Source: Terfezia claveryi (lineage: Eukaryota > Ascomycota > Pezizomycetes > Pezizales > Pezizaceae). Taken from it: 64,000 bases of DNA. Below the pieces are notes generated by a model. The model did no database searches and was not told the DNA's origin. It saw only the letters and a program-made list of their open reading frames with translations. Below, piece after piece: positions 52,700 through 64,000 of the stretch. A program made the translations under genes and the position numbers. Position 1 is the first letter of the stretch. The number at the start of each line of letters is the position of its first letter. The stretch is taken from NCBI GenBank assembly GCA_015179025.1, contig WHUX01000207.1:27447-91446 (forward strand). The letters run 5' to 3'.

Positions 52700-53015
52700 A
52701 TCCTCCAAGTCTTCTTCCAAGTCTTCTTCCAAGTCTTCTTCTAAGTCTTCTTCTAAGTCCGCTTCCAAGTCCACTTCCAAGTCTTCTTCCAAGTCTTCTT
52801 TTAAGTCTTCTTCCAAGTCCACTTTCAAGTCTGCTTCCAAGTCATTCTTCCAAGTCTTTTTCCAAGTCTGCTTTCAAGTCTTCTTCTAAGTCTTCTTCTA
52901 AGTCCGCTTCCAAGTCTTCTTTCAAGTTTTCTTCCAAGTCTGCTTTCAAGTCTTCTTTCAAGTCTTCTTCCAAGTCTTCTTCCTAGTGTTCTTCCAAGTC
53001 CACTTTCAAGTCCAA
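52700..53015. repeat. 12-bp minisatellite (AAGTCTTCTTCC)
   Basis: About twenty-six 12-bp units AAGTCTTCTTCC or AAGTCYRCTTYC. Both strands stay open (Ser/Lys-rich on one, Leu/Glu/Asp-rich on the other). I treat the frames as artefacts because start and flanks lack gene features. Confidence 0.85.
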
Positions 53016-54388
53016 TTGCGACTTAACATCTTGGTCAATACAAGTGTTTAAGTAGCTATGAGATGGATGGTAGATACTGCTACAATACAAATCAGATTTA
53101 ACATAGCTACATTATAGGGTTTGACATTTCCCCTTGCACTTGTACGAATTCTATAATAAATATAAATTTAGGTAGAAAATAAATAGAGAATGCAGAAGAC
53201 ATACTTTAGAATATAAACTAATTACAGTATAGCGAAAAGCTTTATGAAGTATGATATATTGCTATGCAATATCAGGTCATATATACTTAGAAGTAAAAAT
53301 ATTAAATCCCTTTAAAATTTGAATATTAGATATATTTAATGAATCTGGAGTACGTAATAGCTCTCAAGTTAGATAGTGTTAATCCAATAAGCCATAGGTA
53401 GTTAATAAAGCATGTCGGTTAGAATGAGATTGTCGCATAATAAGACAATAGAGGCATTAGTTATCTGTACTATATCTATCTTGTCGAAGGATATGTATAC
53501 TAATGATATCTCCAATAGCAAAAACCTCAATTTAATGTTGTTATTTATACTACTTCATCATATTTTGGTAAGCTTTAGTAGTATTTTTTTGAACTTGTTA
53601 AAGTAGCTCTTTAGAGCTTCATGGGTTTGGTCGGTCACATTTTGGTTGATCATAATTTGGCCTATTGTAGTTTGGTTGGTCTCTATTATTTGCTATAGTA
53701 GCTGAAGCTTCTTAATCTGAGTCTTCATTTTCATCTGTAGAGTTTAATAATAGAAGAGACTTAGAAGCTGAATTTGATGCTATTTGAACTTAGCGAATTG
53801 AATAGTGAGTTTGAGGTTTAGAATCTGAAGATAATTGAGGAGAGGGAGTAGTTTTATGTATATAAACTAGCTATTCATATTCAATAGTAGCTATGTATAG
53901 TAAAGGTACAACTTTACTATCTTCATTTATAAGTATTGCACCTGATCGTTGTACCTTAGGTAAAGGCATACTATATATTTTTTTTGCTTAAATACAACTT
54001 CATATAGAGTAAAGCCAGTTGTTGAATGAACCTATAGTAATATTAGTATATATTAAATATTTATATACTCTAATTATTTATATAGTACCTAAGAATTTAT
54101 AGACATAATTATAGTAGGTAAACCTTGTGTTACAAGCGGGCTGTAACTATAATTATACAAGTCAGTGAAATGGTAGAAGGAGATTATTGGCGATAACTAT
54201 AAGTATAAATACAGTAACAACTCGGGTGTAAAGCGGACTCAATAAGAGTAAAGCTATATGAGACTTAAAACACTGCTTGGGTCTTAATACATTAACTATG
54301 TAAAAGCAGTGGGTTATATAGAAGCTAAGATCTGATAACGAATAATTAGATCTGGACAATACTTCCTATAACAGCTTAGTAGTATTGA
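53016..54388 (-). pseudogene. AT-rich relic, possibly copia gag
   Basis: On the minus strand near 53600-53400 a frame (SYFNKFKKILLKLTKI, then RFLLLEISLVYISF) resembles the helical Gag region of copia elements (UBN2-like). At 53700-53900 there is a Ser/Thr/Gln-rich stretch. Stops are frequent and AT content is very high, fitting RIP. The rest, to 54388, shows nothing recognisable. Confidence 0.3.
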
Positions 54389-54747
54389 TGTTAGGTTATT
54401 ACCTAAATGGAAAACCACTTCTCTATTAAAAATGCTGCAGTCTGACATATATTAATTAGGCAGCCTGAACTTCAACACATTGCAGTCAGGCTGACATACA
54501 GGACCTAAACTTGAGTACAACTAATAATAAAACATAAATGACAAACATAAGAATATAATGGAAATATATCAAAGAGAGTACATATATGAGAATTATTTGA
54601 GGTCACATACTTCCATTACTCAATCCCTTTAATGCTATTCTTTAGACACACTATGATATCTATATGGGTGATCAAGCCAAGACAGTTAGTCATAGTAGGG
54701 TATTGGTTATTTCAGGGGAGGGTAGGTCTCTTACCTAAGCTATAACA
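54389..54747 (-). repeat. Proposed 3' LTR of the chromovirus
   Basis: Its first ~230 bp align with the LTRs at 46588 and 51627 (GTAAGAGACCTACCCTC, TCATATATGTACTCTC). The end is set at CCTAACA and is uncertain. Confidence 0.5.
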
Positions 54748-55019
54748 TTACTCCCCATTTCGAGGCAGCTGTTTTAGCTAAATACAAGTCCTTACAACCC
54801 TAGAGAAGACAAGTATTAGTAATAACTTAAGTAAGTGTGATGGCTAGGCTCTAACCTTATAGCTAGATACCTCTATCCTATTTAAGGTACCATAAAACTG
54901 GTATGCCTACATATATATGCCATGGCTATTAAAAACCAAACCTCTTACCAAAAAACCTATAGGGAAAAGTAATAAGTAGGAGGGTAAAAGGTATAATGTC
55001 TTTATCTATTGTATAACTT

Positions 55020-58000
55020 AACGTGAGTCCTAGCCTTAGACGTTCCTTTTGTCTCGTAGTTTATTGGGGAACTTCTCTCGATACTCTTTAAACTTCTCTA
55101 GACAGTTATCCAACTTGTCATAGGTCTTCCAAGTGTCTTCAAACTCTATATATCCTACCCAATACACCTTGTACTTGACTACTCCTCTATTTTGGCAACA
55201 GACCACTATGGATTTAACTTCGAAGATACCCAGTTCATTTTATCCATATCTTGTAGCTTATTTGTTATTTGAATAGCTTAAGGAGGGTAATATGAACACA
55301 TTGTACTATCATGTGCCTTGTAGAACTTCAAGCCTATATGCATATGAACCAATAGCTTCAATAACCTTATAGGGTCCTATCTACTTACTAGTGAGGGAAC
55401 AGTTGTTCCTAGCTCGTATTTGTAGGTTCCGGCCATCAACCAATACCCAATTATTGATGGCAAACCTTCGTGCTTTTTCTAGGTGAATAGCACTTCTCTT
55501 ATGGTTGATTTGCTTGAGGTACCATGAATTTGGTTATGCACAGTCATTATTCAGTCTAGTCATTCTCTGCAGTGGGACAAGAGAATTCGTGTTATCTGAA
55601 AGGTGGATGGCATGAGGGTCAAAGCTATAGAGACTTTGGTAGGGAGAGTATTTGTGGGTAGAGTGGGCAGTAGTATTGTAGGCAAACTCGGCTAACAGTA
55701 GCCATCATTTCCAATGAGCTTGCCTATCATAACAGTAGATGTGGAGGTACTACTTAAGTGTTTGGACTGCTCATTCAACAAGTCTATTGGTCTGTAGATG
55801 ATAGGCAGTAAAGAGGCAGAGGATTATATTGAGCTTTTAATTAAGCTCCTTGAGGAATCTAAAGGTGAATTGTAGACTACAGTCAGAGGTGATATGTCAG
55901 GGAAGGCCATAAAGTCTCCATATCTTATTAATATAGGTATTAGCAACATTGGATGCTATCAATATAGTCTTTACCGGAATGTAGTGTTGTACTTTCATAA
56001 ACCGGTCTGTAATAACGAGTATTGCAATAAAGCCTTCTGACTCTGGTAGCTTACCAACAAAGTCCATAGCTATCTCCTCAAATGGTTGTTCTCCAGTTGG
56101 CATCAGTACCAACTTCATTTGCCTGCTATGCCTATCTGCCTTTGCTTTTTGACACTTAGTATATCCTGGCATATAATTTGCAATATCTTCTTGCTACTTA
56201 TCCTATGTAAAATTTCTTGACACTAGCTCTTGAGTATAATGTCTTTCACAATGTCCTACTACTTGTCTGTCATAGTACTGCTTCAGCACTTCTAACTTGA
56301 ATTTGAGAGGTATGACCTATAGTTTATCTTTTTTCTGCCATCCTGCCACATCTATCCCTTCTACTTCAATATCCTCTGCTTCCTCTTCATCCTCTTCCCC
56401 TAGTACCATGAGCTGTCTATCTTTAAAAAGTCTAGTATTCATGCTAGATTTCTCTTCCCTTGAATGTCTAGATATGCCATCTGGCTTGCCTATCTTTGAA
56501 CCAGGTCTATAGTGTATATTGTAGATAAATTCTGACATACGGAGGTACCAGGTAGCTTGATAGGAGTTAAGTTTCTGTTTTGTATTGAAATACTGTAACC
56601 TTTAATGGTCTGTATAGACATTTACTTGAATACCTACTAACTAATCTTGCCACTTCCTTAAATAATCCATGATTACAAACAATTCTTTATCATAGATAAG
56701 CAAGTTGCATTGAGCTGGGGAGAGGGTTTTTGCATGGTATTCGAAAGGATGAAGCTGCTTTCCTCTATTGACAATTTGGTATTAAGATAGAATACCAGCA
56801 ATAGCCTGATTACTAGTATTAGTCTCTATGATTGTTTCGAGCTATCTATCAAACTGTGTGAGGATAGGTATAGTGAGAAATTATTCTTAGAGGTCTTTAA
56901 AGGCTTGCTGTTGTTCATGTCTCCAACTGAATAGAATATCTTTTGTTAAGTCAATTAAGAGGTGTGCCTTAGTACTATAATTGGTAATAAATTAATGGTA
57001 GTAGTTAGTAAAGCCTAAGAATACTTGTACCTTTTTCTTCTTAGTAGGAATAGGCTATTGTAACATTGTTTCGAGCTTAGAGAGGTCCATTTGGACTTGC
57101 TGACCATTGACGATATAAACAAAGAATATAGTCTCTTGGACATAGAATTCGGACTTTATAAGGTTAACTACTATTCTATGCTGAATGCTTTGCAGAAGAA
57201 CTTTTTCGACTAGCTGTTAGTATTCTTCTTCTGTTTTACCTCCGTAGATGAGGATGTCATCTAAGTACCAGATATATCCTTCTATATCCTTAAAGATTGT
57301 ATTTATCATTTCTTGAAAGGTAGCTAGAGAATTGGTTAAACTAAATAGTATAATAGTATACTTGAATAGTCCCTTTTTTGTCCTGAATGCTGTCTTCCAC
57401 TTATCACTTGGTACAATTCTGATAAGATTATACCCGTTCTTGAGGTCCAATTATGTAAACTATTTATCTACTCGAGTTCTATTAAGCAACTCAGAGATAA
57501 TAGAGAATGGGTATTTGTTTGGTACTATAGGATGGTTAAGGGCTTGGTAATCGATACATAGCTTTAAGGATCTATCTTTCTTTTGAATGAATAGGATAGG
57601 AGCACCAGTGGAGGAGCGTGAGTATTAGACTTTGGTTGTAGGAAGGTTCTTATTATAGTACTTCTGGAGGGCTTTATCTTCTTCCTATCTAGTCTTGTAG
57701 ATAGCCCTAAATAGTATCTTTGCTATTGGGTCTTGGAGGGGAAATTTGTAGTCCCATGGCTTGTATTCAGGGAGTCTAGCTGCCTGTTCTGTAGTTAAGC
57801 AATGTGCATAACAAGAGTATCATTTGCTTGCATCAATAATAAGCATAATTTTGCTATCTTCTAGTAACTCTTCAACTTTAAGAACAGAAACAGTAGGAAT
57901 CCAACTAATGGAGCAAGGAACGATCAAACCTATAGAGACCTGTATCAGGCACCTGTCTTGAGTATCTACTGAAAATCTATGTTCTGTTAACCAAGATAAC

Positions 58001-58090
58001 TCCGAAATAACATTCCTTTTCCCAATATCCAATACTTCAGTATCTATGTTGAACTTACCCATAAAATGAGAAAAAGAATCCAACATATCA
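55020..58090 (-). pseudogene. Chromovirus pol, inactivated
   Basis: Protease-like part 58086-57820. Reverse transcriptase includes MDLKNGYNLIRI, WKTAFRTKKGLFKY and the catalytic YLDDILIY (~57250). RNase H and connection give IHYRPGSKIGKPDGISRH (~56500). Integrase has the H2C2 remnant near 56170 (MPGYTKCQKAK), then IAMDFVGKLPES and VITDRFMK with the first two catalytic Asp (~56070-56000). The chromodomain reads YKVYWVGYIEFEDTWKTYDK (~55180-55110) and is followed by FPNKLRDKRNV. The chromodomain defines the chromovirus branch, where it guides integration to heterochromatin. Multiple stops. Confidence 0.8.
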
Positions 58091-58140
58091 AACCTAGTAT
58101 TGACTATATATTTTCCTTCAGAAATCTAAGAACTATCTCC

Positions 58141-58868
58141 CTGTCTAACCTAGTGTGTACTATGGGGTGAGTAAAACTCGCCTTGCAAGCCAAGACTCAC
58201 CTCGGCGAGTGAGTTTTCATTTCCTCCACAACTTGCCAAGTTGGCTTTTTACTACCTCAACTTGACTCGCAATTAATTGGTGATTTACAAATTACTCTCT
58301 AAGATTCAAGGATAGCCTGTTTTATACTAAACCCTCTGCCCTAGGCACAGTATACACTACGGTGCCTTAGGTATAAGGTTGCACCTATACGGGTGGGACC
58401 TTAGGTTTCTATGAAGAGAAGTGTCTTTGTCCTCCCTACAACTAAGTACAGCTGTAATGAAGAATGTTATTTCATTGCTTATATAATTGATTATATACTT
58501 TTGTATTTCCTATATTACTACTATGTTATGTAACTAAGCCTTTCAGTTGAAGGACTAGCATTCTACCACCTCCTATTACTTTATAAGCATCCATAGCATG
58601 CGGAATTTGCCATAGGAAGTTCCATGATACTTGCCATATGAAGACACCATCATTATGGCCGCGTGACCTCTGTTTAAAGGCATGTGACTCATTACTATGG
58701 CCACATGATCATCGTTTATGATATGTGACTCATTACTATGGCCACATAACCATCGTTTATGGCATGTAACTCATTACTATATCTATATGACTACTTTTGT
58801 ACAGTGCACTACCTTTCGGTGTGCCACCCTTTATTGTATTTATTTCCTTAGTCATCAGATCTCAGAGG
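58141..58868. other. Junction and putative LTR upstream part
   Basis: 58165-58275 has ACTCGCC...GGCGAGT and CTTGCCAAGTTGGC inverted motifs reminiscent of the foldback element. 58660-58790 holds three ~50-bp units (GACTCATTACTATGGCCACA). This probably belongs to the 5' LTR of the next Ty3/gypsy element, whose borders I could not fix. Confidence 0.35.
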
Positions 58869-58870
58869 AG

Positions 58871-58880
58871 TATAAATAGA
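58871..58880 (+). promoter_or_regulatory. TATA box of a putative 5' LTR
   Basis: GTATAAATAGACC follows TCAGAGGAG. It is placed about 1.1 kb before the gag frame on the same strand, as expected for an LTR promoter. Inference from motif and position. Confidence 0.45.
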
Positions 58881-59980
58881 CCACTAGATTCCCTCTAGAA
58901 TCAACAAGAAGCAACAAGCAAACATACAGCAGCAAGCAAGCATATATTCTGATCAGATCAAGATCATATAGCTTAGATAGTACAAATCATATAAGATAGA
59001 TTACACCAGTTAATTACTGTTCTCTTCGGGAACGTCCTATATAGTAATCTCTCTACCCTTCTGAGGTTTTACCTCAGCAGAACCGAAATACACAAACATC
59101 TATACCTACGAATATAGATTGTATAAACGGTATCGAATGAATACTATCTAGTACCACTCATTACATTTTTTTTAACTTACTTACCTAATCTTTACTCTTA
59201 AATCCAAGGCCTGATCATCCTTCAGATACTTTTTTTACACTCACATAAGTGTATACAACTTGACACACATAAGTGCACATATAAAAAATCGAAATTATTA
59301 TTCAACTAGCTAGCTAATAAAATCCAATAACAAGACATCAGACTCTCAACTGCAGTACATCAACAAAAGACTTAGAAGCAATCTAAGCAGAGCTCTAATA
59401 GGCAGTGGTATTCTACATTAAACAATCCCATCCTCATTCACAAAACTTTTCCCAATAAGATTGACAACTCATCTTATACTCCTAGCAACTGCCATTATAT
59501 CTGTACCTGTAAATCCAGTACACCATTGAAAAACCGGCCACTTAGGTCCCAGGAATAATTGGTCTAAACAACTAAGCATCACAATCCCAAGGCTCAAATC
59601 TCACTACCTCCACTGCAGCCATTTCCTCCAGAAAAGAATTACTTCCATCAGAACCTTCCTTAGGTCCAGACATCTCTACCAATACCTCTGTACCCCCAAT
59701 GTCTACCTTAATACACTAAGCAGAAAAAGTGACACTCTTGCCAGAAGAACTAGAACTAGATTCTAAACCAGTAGATGAAGAAAAACTAGGACCATAAAAA
59801 ATATCAGGATCCTGACATCCAGCCTCACCAGCACCGTAAGCTACCAAGCCAATAGAACTGTCAGTTGAATAGAGATTATAAAGATCATCAGCTACCACAC
59901 CATCAGTACAGAAAGATACCAAAGAAGAAAAGTAAATCGATGATTGTATTATATAACTAGCTGCATTTGGTTGTAGACAG

Positions 59981-62150
59981 ATGACAAAATCAGACATAAT
60001 GGCATCTAAACTTAGTAAGAAGACTAAGAAGTCGAGACGGTTAACTATGTTATATGAAGATATCAAGAAATTTGTAGAAGAAACTCCCAGAACAACTAGA
60101 TTTGTAGTTCCTAACACAAAAGGGGAAATAAATCTGCCCATGAATATAGAAATAGGAGAATCAGGTGGAGCAAGAACCAAACTATATTTTAGTATGGCTT
60201 TGCCTCTTGCACTAGAAGAATTTTGGGACTGACATCTTCCAACAATTAAGGAGATTTTGAAATATACTCACACAATGGGACATGCCCAACAATATCATCC
60301 TGAAGATACTTGACTCTTAATAGAAGCTGTAGTAAAACACTATTTATGGCTAACACCTTACCCATTTAAAGAAAAGGACTTAAAAATGAATGCATTTTTA
60401 AGTAAGGAATTAAAGAGACCTGTTGTACCACTTTTAAGGAAACCGAATTGGGTAATAAATAACTAGGAAGAAATAATGGCATTCATGATGAGTGGAACTC
60501 ATCTAAAAGAATCAACACATACTATAGAGGATTTTTTCAATCCTAACAAAGAACTTCTAGGAGCATTTCTGAGAACACCAAAAGATTAATTGTAAGGTAA
60601 AGGTCGAGTACCTGAGACACTAGAAAGGAGGACTGGGTCAGCCAAAGAACTAGACGATAAAGACCAACTACTAAAAGATATAGAATTACCAGAAGACGAT
60701 GATGATTTAAACACAGTACTAGACCAACAGAAGCAGAAAACACAAGGAGGAGGACGAGACCCCGATGATAGCAGAGATGATAGCTCGGACTCTGATAAGG
60801 TATTATCAGTTGCAAGTCAAACTTTTAAAAGAAAGCCCAAATGAGGAAAATCAGTTGAATACTAGCAATGGGAATCTACAATAGGAATGGTTACAATAGG
60901 TAACCATAAATCAGTAAATGCTTTAAAAGGAATAAAGATGGATCTACCAGAAAAAATAAGGGGAGAAGACAAAAAATAGTAAGACTTACAATAATTTGAC
61001 TCTTGAGCTATAGCAATGCAACATTGGTTTGTTATCAAAGGAATATATTTGTAAGGTGCTTCAGCTTTGGAAATTGTTGGATTCAGAATGGAAGGGAGTG
61101 TGCTCACTACTTATAATCAATTCCTAAGAGAAAAAGGAAAGAATGCAATATTCTTTAGATTCATACTAGTATTAAGGGATTTTCTGATACCCTTCACTAG
61201 TAAGGACATTTTTTGAAAATAATGGCAGACAGCCACACTATACAAGAATGGACGTCACATGGGAATTAAACAGTTTACCAACTGGCTTACTGAAATGCAA
61301 ATCAAATTGATTGTTAAGGATGGCAAACAATCAATATCGCAGAAAGTAAAAATAAGAAAGTTTCTTAATCACCTGCCACCATATATGTCAGCTACATTAA
61401 TTCCTTTAATCAAAGAAGAATAGTCATATGATCAGCTCGTGTATCAAGCAGAGTCATATGAAGCTTTAAAGAAAGATATTGTTCCACTACCTATACCAAA
61501 TATATCATAATGACAATACTCTCAGAATGAAAATCGGAGTTATAGTCCACGCAGGGACTAAAATCAATGACAAAAAACAGGATTTAATCCTAGCAGCAAT
61601 CCCAACACCAAACCTAACACAGAAAAATGGAAGGACTTAGATTGGGACACTATCATAAAAAAATTGGATCAGAAGATGAAGATGCAATTAATTAGAGACA
61701 AGAAATGTCTATAGTGTTGGAACCCTGGACACTCCTACAAGGACTATAGGAAACGACAAAATAAGGTACCCATGTGTACAGCCATACAAGATTTAGCTAT
61801 ACCAATAGCCATCAAGGATAAAATCAATAAGGATAAAATCAAGAAATGACTCTTGTCAAGAGAGGTATCAGATTTTAGCAAGGTATTTGTTAAAGCTAAC
61901 GAACACCCCACACTAGCTTTAATTGATCTCTAAACGAAAGGAAGAGAATTAATCAATTCTTAATTTATATACCTATATAAAATACCAACTAGAAGTATCG
62001 AGAAGAAATAATTAAGCACTACAATTAAAGGCTTAAAAGGAATGATAGACAAAGCTTGTACTATTAAACTTGATTAGATAGGTTATGTAGAAGAACGAAT
62101 ATTCTATGTAGCTCTTTTGACTGGATAGGATATGATACTGTTACAACCAT
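59981..62150 (+). pseudogene. Ty3/gypsy gag and protease start, decayed
   Basis: From MTKSDIMASKLSKKTKKSRR the plus-strand frame runs through a helical capsid part (YNQFLREKGKNAIFF, NWLTEMQIKL, FLNHLPPYM). A zinc knuckle with a lost last Cys follows (CLxCWNPGHSYKDY, ~61705), and then the beginning of a retropepsin (ALIDL.TKGRELINS; ~61915) up to about 62150. Numerous TAG/TAA stops. It ends where the next element begins (TGTTACAACC at ~62139), so that insertion removed or displaced pol. Confidence 0.7.
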
Positions 62151-62159
62151 ATGCTTAGT

Positions 62160-62325
62160 TGTCCTCACCATCACTTCAGATTACAGGTGATGGGTTATTG
62201 CTATTGTTGTCTTTGTCATTACCTGCAATTGCAGGTGATGGGTTATCATTATTATTGTCTTTGTCATCACTTGCGATTGCAGGTGATGGGTTATTGTTAT
62301 CGTTACCTTGCTTGGCTTCAGAGAT
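62160..62325. repeat. ~54-bp tandem repeat with a palindrome
   Basis: Three units share GGTGATGGGTTATTGYTATT and TGTCTTTGTCATYACYTGC. The unit boundary is the palindrome ACCTGCAATTGCAGGT. Confidence 0.8.
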
Positions 62326-62721
62326 AGGGATCTTGGGAAGATTATTCCTTTCATTGCCCTGGCCTAGAATTATATATATATAGCCCCTATCCCTCATACT
62401 GTTGTTGGATCACTATCTAACGTCTTGTATCCTAATACAGACCTTGTCTCTCTATGAAGGTGTACCTCCCTTGTACATCCCCTCGTCTTGCCATGATCCA
62501 TCAAACAGCTCTGCAGCCCTGCTGCCTCCTACTACTCCCGTATACCTCTCTCGCCCTCACCCTTACCCCCGTCTTAAGCCTTTTCCCCTAGTCACATACG
62601 TAACATTCCTACGTATGTGTTACCCTAGCCTTGCCCTTGCTCTGGCATACCCCTTCATCGCCTTGCCCCCAGAGCTGTCGTTACACTATGTTGGATCCTT
62701 TGTACCAACTGGTACGCAGAC

Positions 62722-63912
62722 ATGTCAGGAGCAGCTCTCCCACCATCCACTGTCAGGTTCCAGAACTGGAGGAACTCCCATATACCCTCAGGCCCGAACG
62801 AATTGAATGCCTATTATCCAGAAGTCATTGACATCTTCAAGGTCATAGATGCTATCGGGGTCGAACTCTATAATAGCTTGGCTATGGCTGAACAAAAACT
62901 GAGATCCACCGATAAAGAAATCATAGTACTCTAAAATGATTTCGACAATGCCACTATCCCTCTGGCCAACGAGTGAACCATGATCCAGACCCTCAACCAT
63001 GCTATGGCTGCTATGTCGGCAATCCCACCCTCTACACCAACTGCCAAAACAAGAAGTATTCCAACCCACCCCAAATTCAATAGGGACAGGGCTCGCCTCC
63101 AAGCCTAAAAGAACTCGGTAAACCTCAAACTTAATGGGGACTCAGCCATATTCCTATCTGAGCAATACCGATTGGATTATATCTTTGCCCTGCTGGAGGG
63201 TAAGGCAGTAGATCAAATCCAGCTATATGTCCTTAAGACTGGGATTAAGCTGAATGGTATTTTGGCACTCTTCGCTATTTTAGACAGGGCTTTTGTGGAC
63301 CTCAATGCTGTAGGCACGGCTAGCCGAGCCCTCCGAGCCCTAAAATAACATAATTCGGATCTGTCCATATATGTGGCAGAGTTCTCTAGGCTGGCAGCAG
63401 AAGTATTGTAGAATGACCAGTCAAAGCTCGAGTAGTTGTAGGAGGGACTGAATGATGAGCTTCAATAAGCCATGGTCACTTTCCTAGAGACCAAGAGTCT
63501 CAACGAATTAATTGACCAAGCATTCAGGGTGGAACAATGGATGGTTAGGTTGAGACACCGCCCTACCTTCCACCCTGCCACCCGCTCACCTCAGCAACCA
63601 CAGCAACAGCACCAACAACAGCAACCAACCCCTAAGCCTGCCCAAGTTCCAGCCTCGGCCAACAAACCCATATACCCCTCTCTCATGGCAGGTAGTGCCA
63701 CACCTATGGACCTATCCGTAGGTAGGCCACAGTTAACCTGGGAGGATAGAGATCATCACCAAATATATGGACTGTGCATAGCATGTGGAAATGGGGACCA
63801 TTTTATCACAGTATGTCTCCTCCGCAAAAACCACTCGATAGCCGCACATGCTATTTCCGAATCCAGGATCGAGGAGGTTAATGAGTCGGGAAAAGCCCTA
63901 TCCCTTGCCTAG
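62722..63912 (+). pseudogene. Ty3/gypsy Gag with intact zinc knuckle
   Basis: From MSGAALPPSTVRFQNWRNSH the frame gives a coiled N-terminal part, a capsid region (FNRDRARLQA, LNGDSAIFLSEQYRLDYIFA, VAEFSRLAAEV), a Gln/Pro-rich linker and a complete CCHC knuckle (CIACGNGDHFITVC) near 63775-63816, ending KALSLA at 63912. Stops (about nine: TAA, TGA, TAG) interrupt the first two thirds; the last 146 codons are open. Less decayed than the gag at 59981, hence probably a younger insertion. Confidence 0.75.
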
Positions 63913-64000
63913 TTACTGACACTAGCAAGGGACCTACTCTAGGCCATTTGTCTTTGTCTATATTTTCTGTTTCTTCTGCTGTTGACAAATCTCACTTGTT

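Larger units (their letters stand above)
54389..58140 (-). mobile_element. Ty3/gypsy chromovirus, decayed, truncated upstream
   Basis: On the minus strand, from high to low coordinates, there are protease, reverse transcriptase, RNase H, integrase, a chromodomain and an LTR, the order of Ty3/gypsy chromoviruses. No gag is seen; the frame breaks near 58140 where unrelated sequence begins, so the 5' third and 5' LTR are missing. The LTR is proposed as 54747 to 54389 (TGTTATAGCTTAGG...CCTAACA) by homology with the LTRs of the element at 46588. Stops at Trp and Gln positions show RIP-type decay. Confidence 0.75.
62139..64000 (+). mobile_element. Second Ty3/gypsy element, 5' part (runs off window)
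   Basis: The start is at about TGTTACAACC (62139). A leader/LTR of ~560 bp carries the tandem array 62160-62320. A possible primer-binding site, TGGTACGCAGAC, lies just before the gag ATG at 62722, and gag continues to 63912. No pol is inside the window. Confidence 0.6.

Noticed and set aside
52555..52986. Ser/Lys-rich 143-codon frame over AAGTCTTCTTCC repeats
   Set aside because: 12-bp repeats keep all frames open; the part before the array crosses an A-run and has no coding signal.
59716..60180. 154-codon minus-strand frame over the gypsy gag
   Set aside because: The plus strand has a recognisable gag with capsid and knuckle motifs; the antisense frame has no domain.

Overview
This window looks like a transposon-dominated segment of a filamentous ascomycete (Pezizomycotina-type) genome. 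Four lines of evidence point that way. The intact genes have short introns of 50-350 bp with GT...AG ends and CTAAC-like branch sites. Two of them belong to families that are expanded in fungi: a FunK1-type kinase and an OTT_1508-like deaminase. The transposons are typical of fungi: Ty1/copia, Ty3/gypsy chromovirus, Tad-like LINE, hAT, pogo/Tigger and Tc1. Most old transposon copies are riddled with TAG/TAA stops that fall where Gln (CAG/CAA) or Trp (TGG) is expected, the CpA-to-TpA pattern of repeat-induced point mutation (RIP). I found no tRNA, rRNA or CRISPR.

Layout. 1-3.25 kb: minisatellites (12-24 bp units) and part of a dispersed repeat. 3.26-10.56 kb: a complete but decayed copia element with 150-bp LTRs and a perfect 5-bp target duplication; its 3' third is filled with minisatellites. 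10.6-12.85 kb: decayed hAT transposase (minus strand) with subterminal repeats. 12.8-14.0 kb: 3' end of a Tad-like LINE. 14.05-14.86 kb: short Tigger derivative. 15.03-17.44 kb: intact 803-aa deaminase-like gene. 17.6-22.7 kb: LINE scrap, minisatellites and a second Tigger derivative. 22.7-27.1 kb: a 4.4-kb unit bounded by ~350-bp inverted repeats that holds a decayed Tigger transposase, itself split by a 605-bp foldback element. 27.4-30.1 kb: third Tigger derivative and SINE-like repeats. 30.1-32.6 kb: intact FunK1 kinase gene (one intron). 35.3-37.3 kb: intact six-exon gene with a PD-(D/E)XK-nuclease-like signature. 37.7-41.2 kb: more SINE-like and dispersed repeats. 41.6-43.4 kb: intact two-exon gene whose protein ends in 16 near-identical coiled-coil repeats. 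44.3-52.5 kb: a Russian-doll nest, with a decayed Tigger transposase interrupted by a non-autonomous LTR element, which in turn is interrupted by an apparently intact Tigger element. 52.7-64 kb: a minisatellite, a minus-strand chromovirus, a plus-strand Ty3/gypsy gag-protease relic and the start of another Ty3/gypsy element running off the window.

How it works together. There is no operon-like system. Four apparently intact non-transposon genes (deaminase, kinase, nuclease-like, coiled-coil) sit as islands in decayed repeats. Three of them carry domains of the kind recurrently found in fungal expanded, conflict-associated or effector-like families, but a joint function is only inference.

The least expected signal is a set of 9-30-nt micro-insertions. 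Each starts at the same end (TAGTCT...), has a variable other end, and is flanked by a 9-bp direct repeat. They are scattered over the whole window (556, 18714, 34808, 40153, 40961, 43811, 44329).
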